Shown here piece by piece: positions 22,104 through 27,642 of a DNA stretch of 27,642 nt. Under the pieces are notes generated by a model that saw nothing but the letters and a program-made list of their open reading frames with translations, had not been told where the DNA came from and did not search any database. This DNA is from Lysobacter sp. (lineage in GTDB: Bacteria > Pseudomonadota > Gammaproteobacteria > Xanthomonadales > Xanthomonadaceae), in contig JASLDW010000063.1 of the NCBI GenBank assembly GCA_030151365.1, forward strand, positions 1 through 27,642, in the 5' to 3' direction. Each line of letters begins with the position of its first letter. The stretch's first letter is position 1. Both the position numbers and the translations under genes were made by a program.

Positions 22104-22889
22104 ATGGGGTTCCTGCAGGGCAAACGCGCACTCATCACCGGCATCGCCAGCCAGCGCTCGATCGCCACCGGCATCGCCGAGGCCATGCATCGCGAGGGCG
22201 CCGAACTCGTCCTCACCTACCAGAACGAAAAGCTCAAATCCCGCGTGGAAGACGCCGCCGCGGAATACGGCGCCAAGCTGGTGCTGCCGCTCGACGTCGC
22301 CGACGACGCCCAGATCGCCGATTGCTTCAGGCAGCTTGGCGAGCACTGGGACGGACTGGACATCCTCGTCCACTGCATCGCCTTCGCCCCACGCGAAGCG
22401 ATCGAGGGCGACTTCCTCGACGGCATCACCCGCGAGAACTACCACATCGCCCACGACATCAGCGCCTATTCGCTGGCCGCGCTGGGCAAGGCGGCGCGAC
22501 CGTTGATGAAGGGGCGCAATGGCGCCATCCTCACCCTGAGCTACCTCGGCGCGGAACGCGCGCTCGCCAACTACAACACCATGGGCGTGGCCAAGGCCAG
22601 CCTGGAAGCCACGGTGCGCTACATGGCGATGAGCGTCGGCCCGGAAGGCACCCGCGTCAACGCGATCTCGGCCGGCCCCATCCGCACGCTGGCCGCCTCC
22701 GGCGTCGCCAACTTCCGCAAGATGATGACGGCATTCGAAGCGGTCGCACCGCTGCGCCGCGCGGTCACCATCGAGGACGTCGGCAACACCGCGGCTTTCC
22801 TGTGCTCCGATCTCGCCAGGGGCATCACCGGCGAAATCACCTACGTCGATTCCGGCTACAACGTCATGGGGATGAGCGGAATCGATTGA
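22104..22889 (+). CDS. fabI: enoyl-[ACP] reductase (NADH) FabI
   Basis: 261 residues. FabI hallmarks: GKRALITGIASQRSIATGIA cofactor loop, Tyr147, Tyr157 and Lys164 (Y-x6-Y-style spacing of the family; SYLGAERALANYNTMGVAK around 146-164), and a C-terminus GYNVMGM. It performs the last reduction of each elongation cycle and is the triclosan target. The ATG at 22104 follows AGGTG and gives MGFLQGKRALITG. It lies 75 bases after the transglycosylase gene, converges on ppiD across a bidirectional terminator, and is distant from the fab operon at the left of the window. Confidence 0.96.
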   Translation: MGFLQGKRALITGIASQRSIATGIAEAMHREGAELVLTYQNEKLKSRVEDAAAEYGAKLVLPLDVADDAQIADCFRQLGEHWDGLDILVHCIAFAPREAIEGDFLDGITRENYHIAHDISAYSLAALGKAARPLMKGRNGAILTLSYLGAERALANYNTMGVAKASLEATVRYMAMSVGPEGTRVNAISAGPIRTLAASGVANFRKMMTAFEAVAPLRRAVTIEDVGNTAAFLCSDLARGITGEITYVDSGYNVMGMSGID

Positions 22890-22910
22890 CCGTCGATTGC
22901 AGTGCATGAA

Positions 22911-22936
22911 AAAAGCCCGGCGAAAGCCGGGCTTTT
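22911..22936. terminator. bidirectional Rho-independent terminator (fabI / ppiD)
   Basis: Perfect 11-base arms AAAAGCCCGGC and GCCGGGCTTTT around a GAAA loop. T-runs are available on both strands, so it can end fabI on plus and ppiD on minus transcripts. Confidence 0.93.
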
Positions 22937-22960
22937 CGTTTGGCCTGCGAAGGATGCGCC

Positions 22961-24931
22961 TTACAGCCGATCTTCCGCGACCGTGACCTTGAACTGCTTG
23001 CGGATCGCCTTGATGTAGCCGTCCGCCGACGCCTGGCCGTTGGCCTGCGCGATCTGCTGCATCAGGTTCGCGCGCATTTCCGGCGGGAAGGCCGCGGGAT
23101 CGCCGGCCTTGACCGACTCCACCGCGAACACCATCCAGCTGCCGTCCGGCAACTGGACCTTGCCGGCGCTCTGCTTGCCGGCTGCCGGACGCGCCGTGGA
23201 GAAGATCGCCTTGTTGATGGCCGGCGTCGGCGCATTGCCCCGCGGCAGCGTCTGTGCCGGCTGCACCTGCAGGGACTGCGCCGCGGCGACCTGAGCGATC
23301 GTCTGGCCTCCGGCGATCGCCTTGATGATCGCGTCGGCGCGCGCGGCGGCGGCCTTGCTGGCGCGATCGGCGCGCACGTCGGCGACGACCTGGTCGTCGA
23401 CCTCGGCCATCGGGCGCTGGCGCGCCGGCGTGTAATCGACCACGTGGACCATCACCGAGTGGCCGGGGGCGATCGTGATCGGATCGCTGACGCCCTTGTC
23501 CTTGAGCAGGCGGTCGGAGAACGCGACGCGGCGGACGGCCGCTTCCGCGAGCACGCCCTGCACGTTCGCCGGCGTCACCGGGCCGATCTTCTCGAACGGC
23601 AACTTCTGGGCCGCGGCGGTCGCCGCGAAGCTCGCCGGATTCTTGTAGGCCTCGTCGGCCAGCACGCCCATGGCGGCATTCACCGCCTTGTCGTTCGCGG
23701 TCTTCGCCAGCGCCTTCTCGATTTCCGGACGCGCCTCCTCGAAGGTCACGACCTTGCCTTCCTTGACGTCGCGCAACTGGATCACGTGGAAACCGAAGTC
23801 GGAACGCACCGGCGCGCTGATGTCGCCCTTCTTCAACGCGAACAGCGCGTCTTCGAACGGCTTGACCATGCCGCCGTCATGCGCGACCCAACCGAGGTCG
23901 CCGCCCTTGTTCTTCGAGCCGACGTCGTCGGAATTGGCCTTGGCCAGCGCGGCGAAATCCGCGCCCGGCGCCTTCGCCTGTTCGGCGAGCTGCTCGGCCT
24001 TGGCCTTCGCCGCGGCGACCGCTTCCGGTTTCGCGTCCTTCGCCACCGCGACGAGGATGTGCGATGCCAGGCGCTGGTCGGCGGCGACGTACTTGGCCTT
24101 GTCGGCGTCGTACTGCTTGCGCAGCTGTGCTTCATCGATCACTGCGGGCGCCATCTTGGCCGGATCGCCATCGACGACTTCGAACGTCGCGACCATCGGC
24201 TGCATGTACTGCGCGCCGTGCGCGGAATACCACGCCTTCGCCTCGGCGTCGCTCACCGGCGCGGTGTCGACGACCGCCGGCACGGACGCGACCTGCACCT
24301 CGCGCTGCTCGGTGAGGGCATTCACCAGGCGGCTGGCTTCGCCAGGCGTCACGAAATCGCTGAGCGCGATGCGCCCGGCCAACGCCTCGCGACGCAGGCC
24401 GTTGCGGATCTCGGCCTCGAACGCTTCCGGCGACTGCGGGGGATTCAGCGTCGCCAGCGTGCGCTGGTAGGTCGCCAGGTCGAACTTGCCATTGGCCTGG
24501 AAATACGGGATCGCCTCGATGCTCTTGCGGACCGACGCGTCGGACACGCTGATGCCGTTGCGATCGGTCGCCATCAGCATGACGCGCTGGTCGATCATCT
24601 GGTCCAGCACCTTGCGCTTGTTGTCGGCGCTTTCGAACTGCTGGCTGTCGAAGGCTTCGCCCATCTGCTGGCGCTGCTGCTGGCGCATCAGGTCGAACTG
24701 CTGGCGGAACTCCTGCTGGCTGATGTCCTCGGTCGTCCACAGCTTGCCGAGCGGCCAGAACGACGACGCCGACTTCCACCATGTCGGCGGCGCCTGGATG
24801 CGCGCGACATAGGTGTCGTTGCGGCCGCCGACGTACTGTTCGATGCCGAACAAGGCGAAGGGAATGATCAGCAGCCCGAGGATGGTCGGGGCGATCCAGC
24901 TGGAGGTCTTGTCGCGTAGCGCTTGCAGCAT
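22961..24931 (-). CDS. ppiD: periplasmic folding chaperone / peptidyl-prolyl isomerase PpiD
   Basis: 656 residues. One N-terminal membrane helix (about 13-31, WIAPTILGLLIIPFALFG) anchors a periplasmic part: a SurA_N-like helical region (about 70-240), a parvulin domain (about 288-395, RLASHILVAV ... GGDLGWVA ... SDFGFHVIQL) and a C-terminal PpiD-type helical domain. PpiD helps newly exported proteins at the Sec translocon. A tryptophan-rich stretch (APPTWWKSASSFWPLG, 47-62) sits between the anchor and the chaperone domain. The ATG at 24931 gives MLQALRDKTSSW; no strong ribosome site. It lies in the conserved lon-hupB-ppiD order, after two tRNAs. Confidence 0.94.
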   Translation of the reverse strand: MLQALRDKTSSWIAPTILGLLIIPFALFGIEQYVGGRNDTYVARIQAPPTWWKSASSFWPLGKLWTTEDISQQEFRQQFDLMRQQQRQQMGEAFDSQQFESADNKRKVLDQMIDQRVMLMATDRNGISVSDASVRKSIEAIPYFQANGKFDLATYQRTLATLNPPQSPEAFEAEIRNGLRREALAGRIALSDFVTPGEASRLVNALTEQREVQVASVPAVVDTAPVSDAEAKAWYSAHGAQYMQPMVATFEVVDGDPAKMAPAVIDEAQLRKQYDADKAKYVAADQRLASHILVAVAKDAKPEAVAAAKAKAEQLAEQAKAPGADFAALAKANSDDVGSKNKGGDLGWVAHDGGMVKPFEDALFALKKGDISAPVRSDFGFHVIQLRDVKEGKVVTFEEARPEIEKALAKTANDKAVNAAMGVLADEAYKNPASFAATAAAQKLPFEKIGPVTPANVQGVLAEAAVRRVAFSDRLLKDKGVSDPITIAPGHSVMVHVVDYTPARQRPMAEVDDQVVADVRADRASKAAAARADAIIKAIAGGQTIAQVAAAQSLQVQPAQTLPRGNAPTPAINKAIFSTARPAAGKQSAGKVQLPDGSWMVFAVESVKAGDPAAFPPEMRANLMQQIAQANGQASADGYIKAIRKQFKVTVAEDRL

Positions 24932-24990
24932 CGATAGGGTCTTGGTTTCAGCCGACCGCGAAGTGTAACGCGAGCGGAAATGTCCGGGCA

Positions 24991-25016
24991 AAACAAAAGG
25001 CGCCTTTCGGCGCCTT
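24991..25016 (-). terminator. Rho-independent terminator after tRNA-Asp
   Basis: On the minus strand, AAGGCGCC, loop GAAA, GGCGCCTT, then TTGTTTTG. It separates tRNA-Asp from ppiD, so ppiD probably has its own promoter in the short gap 24932-24990. Confidence 0.85.
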
Positions 25017-25028
25017 GTGCGTTTCTCG

Positions 25029-25105
25029 TGGCGGAGCGGACGGGACTCGAACCCGCGACCTCCGGCGTGACAGGCCAGCATTCTAACCAGCTGAACTACC
25101 GCTCC
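25029..25105 (-). tRNA. tRNA-Asp (anticodon GUC)
   Basis: 77 bases with encoded CCA. Acceptor GGAGCGG with CCGCTCC; anticodon loop CTGTCAC (GTC); T arm GCGGGTTCGAGTCCCG. Fits bacterial tRNA-Asp. Confidence 0.97.
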
Positions 25106-25117
25106 GTTGAGTTGGAA

Positions 25118-25146
25118 AGAATATCGTGTCCATGATGAATGCGCAA
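25118..25146 (-). promoter_or_regulatory. putative promoter of tRNA-Asp
   Basis: On the minus strand TTGCGC (25141-25146) and TATTCT (25118-25123) with a 17-base spacer; start predicted near 25111, six bases ahead of the tRNA. A terminator upstream (25167-25199) makes a separate promoter necessary. Confidence 0.5.
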
Positions 25147-25162
25147 GCATCCGTGACACGAT
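25123..25162. repeat. spaced inverted repeat flanking the tRNA-Asp promoter
   Basis: ATCGTGTC (25123-25130) and GACACGAT (25155-25162) are perfect inverted copies, 32 bases centre to centre (about three helical turns), enclosing the -35 region. It could be an operator or chance. Confidence 0.5.
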
Positions 25163-25166
25163 TTTT

Positions 25167-25199
25167 CAAAAACAAAACACCCGGCACATGGCCGGGTGT
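25167..25199 (-). terminator. Rho-independent terminator after hupB/tRNA-Val
   Basis: On the minus strand ACACCCGGC, five-base loop, GCCGGGTGT, then TTTGTTTTTG. It ends the hupB-tRNA-Val transcript. Confidence 0.9.
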
Positions 25200-25204
25200 C
25201 GAAC

Positions 25205-25279
25205 TGGTGGGCGCTGAGGGTTTCGAACCCCCGACCCTCTCCGTGTAAAGGAGACGCTCTACCGCTGAGCTAAGCGCCC
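25205..25279 (-). tRNA. tRNA-Val (anticodon UAC)
   Basis: 75 bases with encoded CCA. Acceptor GGGCGCT with AGCGCCC; anticodon loop TTTACAC (TAC); T arm GGGGGTTCGAAACCCT with one imperfect pair. It begins six bases after the hupB stop codon, with no promoter between, so it is most likely cut from the hupB mRNA. Confidence 0.96.
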
Positions 25280-25285
25280 GTACGA

Positions 25286-25558
25286 TCAGCCGATCGCGTC
25301 CTTCAGGCCCTTGCCGGCCTTGAAGCCCGGAACCTTGGCGGCCGGGATGTTGATGGTTTCGCCGGTCTTCGGGTTGCGACCCTGGCGTGCGGCGCGCGAG
25401 CGCACTTCGAAGGTGCCGAAGCCGACCAGCGTCACTGCATCGCCCTTCTTCAGCGTGCTGCCGACCACCGAGATCACGGCGTCGACGGCGCGCGTCGCGT
25501 CCATCTTGGACAGACCGGCGGCAACGGCCACGGCATCGATGAATTCACCTTTGTTCAT
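25286..25558 (-). CDS. hupB: DNA-binding protein HU-beta
   Basis: 90 residues, exactly HU length. Starts MNKGEFIDAVA; the dimer core VGFGTFEVRSRAARQGRNPK leads into the DNA-binding arm RNPKTGETINIPAAKVPGF and ends FKAGKGLKDAIG. HU is an abundant nucleoid protein that bends DNA. ATG 25558 has AGGAG five bases upstream. The gene has a long leader (about 130 bases) from the promoter at 25694-25723 and is followed at six bases by tRNA-Val. Confidence 0.97.
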   Translation of the reverse strand: MNKGEFIDAVAVAAGLSKMDATRAVDAVISVVGSTLKKGDAVTLVGFGTFEVRSRAARQGRNPKTGETINIPAAKVPGFKAGKGLKDAIG

Positions 25559-25653
25559 GTGTACTCCTAGTTGGGGGATCGAACAGGTCGATCATGAAAA
25601 GCCAGTCGGGGCGCCACGGGCGACCGTACGGCAAAGACGGGAGGGTTCCCGGT

Positions 25654-25669
25654 GCGGAATGGATTCCGC
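25654..25669. repeat. perfect hairpin in the hupB leader
   Basis: Arms GCGGAAT and ATTCCGC with a two-base centre; it lies about 20 to 35 bases after the predicted hupB transcript start. Arms are identical to those of the hairpin upstream of ffs. Confidence 0.6.
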
Positions 25670-25693
25670 CATGGACGAGCCAAACCGGGGGCC

Positions 25694-25723
25694 GTTATAC
25701 CAGTCGCTTCCGCGCTTCCGCAA
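25694..25723 (-). promoter_or_regulatory. putative hupB promoter
   Basis: On the minus strand TTGCGG (25718-25723) and TATAAC (25694-25699, five of six) with an 18-base spacer and an extended -10 (TG two bases before the hexamer). Predicted start near 25687. The 216-base lon-hupB gap contains no obvious lon terminator. Confidence 0.6.
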
Positions 25724-25774
25724 CCGCGGCCTTCTGTGGCAGGCACGGCTGCGGAGGGGTTGGCATTCAGGCAG

Positions 25775-27642
<1,868 letters not shown>

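Noticed and set aside
22940..24919. A 659-codon open frame on the plus strand, opposite ppiD
   Set aside because: Its product is rich in Arg, His, Asp and Gly with no domain, and it mirrors the codons of ppiD, whose protein is clearly real. High GC content leaves such antisense frames open.

Overview
The window is a compact, GC-rich stretch of core chromosome from a gammaproteobacterium, most likely in the Xanthomonadaceae/Lysobacteraceae (Lysobacter/Luteimonas-like). Reasons: the yceD-rpmF-fabH-fabD-fabG-acpP order, a Kdo kinase (kdkA) LPS gene, the mltD-gloB-methyltransferase-rnhA-dnaQ block, and the lon-hupB-tRNA-Val-tRNA-Asp-ppiD / fabI block also known from Pseudomonas. The genus is an inference. 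No phage genes, transposases, CRISPR arrays, toxin-antitoxin pairs or defence genes were recognised. No gene-free stretch exceeds about 220 bases; ffs fills the largest one but one.

Left part (1-5023, minus strand): the fatty-acid initiation operon, read yceD, rpmF, fabH, a DUF535 (VirK/YbjX) gene, fabD, fabG, acpP (cut by the window edge). plsX, common between rpmF and fabH elsewhere, is not there. rpmF is bracketed by two near-identical short hairpins. A good sigma70-like promoter sits almost on the yceD start codon.

5122-9352 (plus): a small membrane/coiled-coil protein, then a MoxR AAA+ ATPase, a DUF58 protein and a TgpA-type membrane transglutaminase, tightly packed as an operon. 9396-12497 (minus): dnaX-ybaB-recR, then a HinT-like HIT protein whose first motif histidine is glutamine.

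12507-14654 (plus): tRNA-Ser(GGA) with promoter and terminator, a DUF47/PhoU-like regulator with a Pit phosphate transporter, and the 4.5S SRP RNA gene. 14670-17637: envelope/LPS genes (an MBL-fold hydrolase with kdkA, a family 9 glycosyltransferase, a DUF6165 protein). 17656-18711: tRNA-Ser(CGA), a structured leader and a PP2C-type phosphatase.

18712-22889: dnaQ, rnhA and a YafS-like methyltransferase on the minus strand, diverging from gloB, a short MltD-like lytic transglycosylase and fabI on the plus strand. 22961-27642 (minus): ppiD, tRNA-Asp, tRNA-Val, hupB and the C-terminal two-thirds or so of lon.

The window links lipid synthesis (FabH/D/G, ACP, FabI), envelope assembly (KdkA, GT9, PpiD, transglycosylase), replication and repair (DnaX, RecR, YbaB, DnaQ, RNase HI, HU) and protein quality control (Lon, PpiD, SRP RNA). 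I found no large undescribed system. The items most worth a second look are the rpmF hairpin pair, the HinT motif substitution, the unexplained leader before the PP2C gene, the DUF535 gene inside the fab operon, the small protein ahead of MoxR, and several start codons that sit directly on -10 elements.
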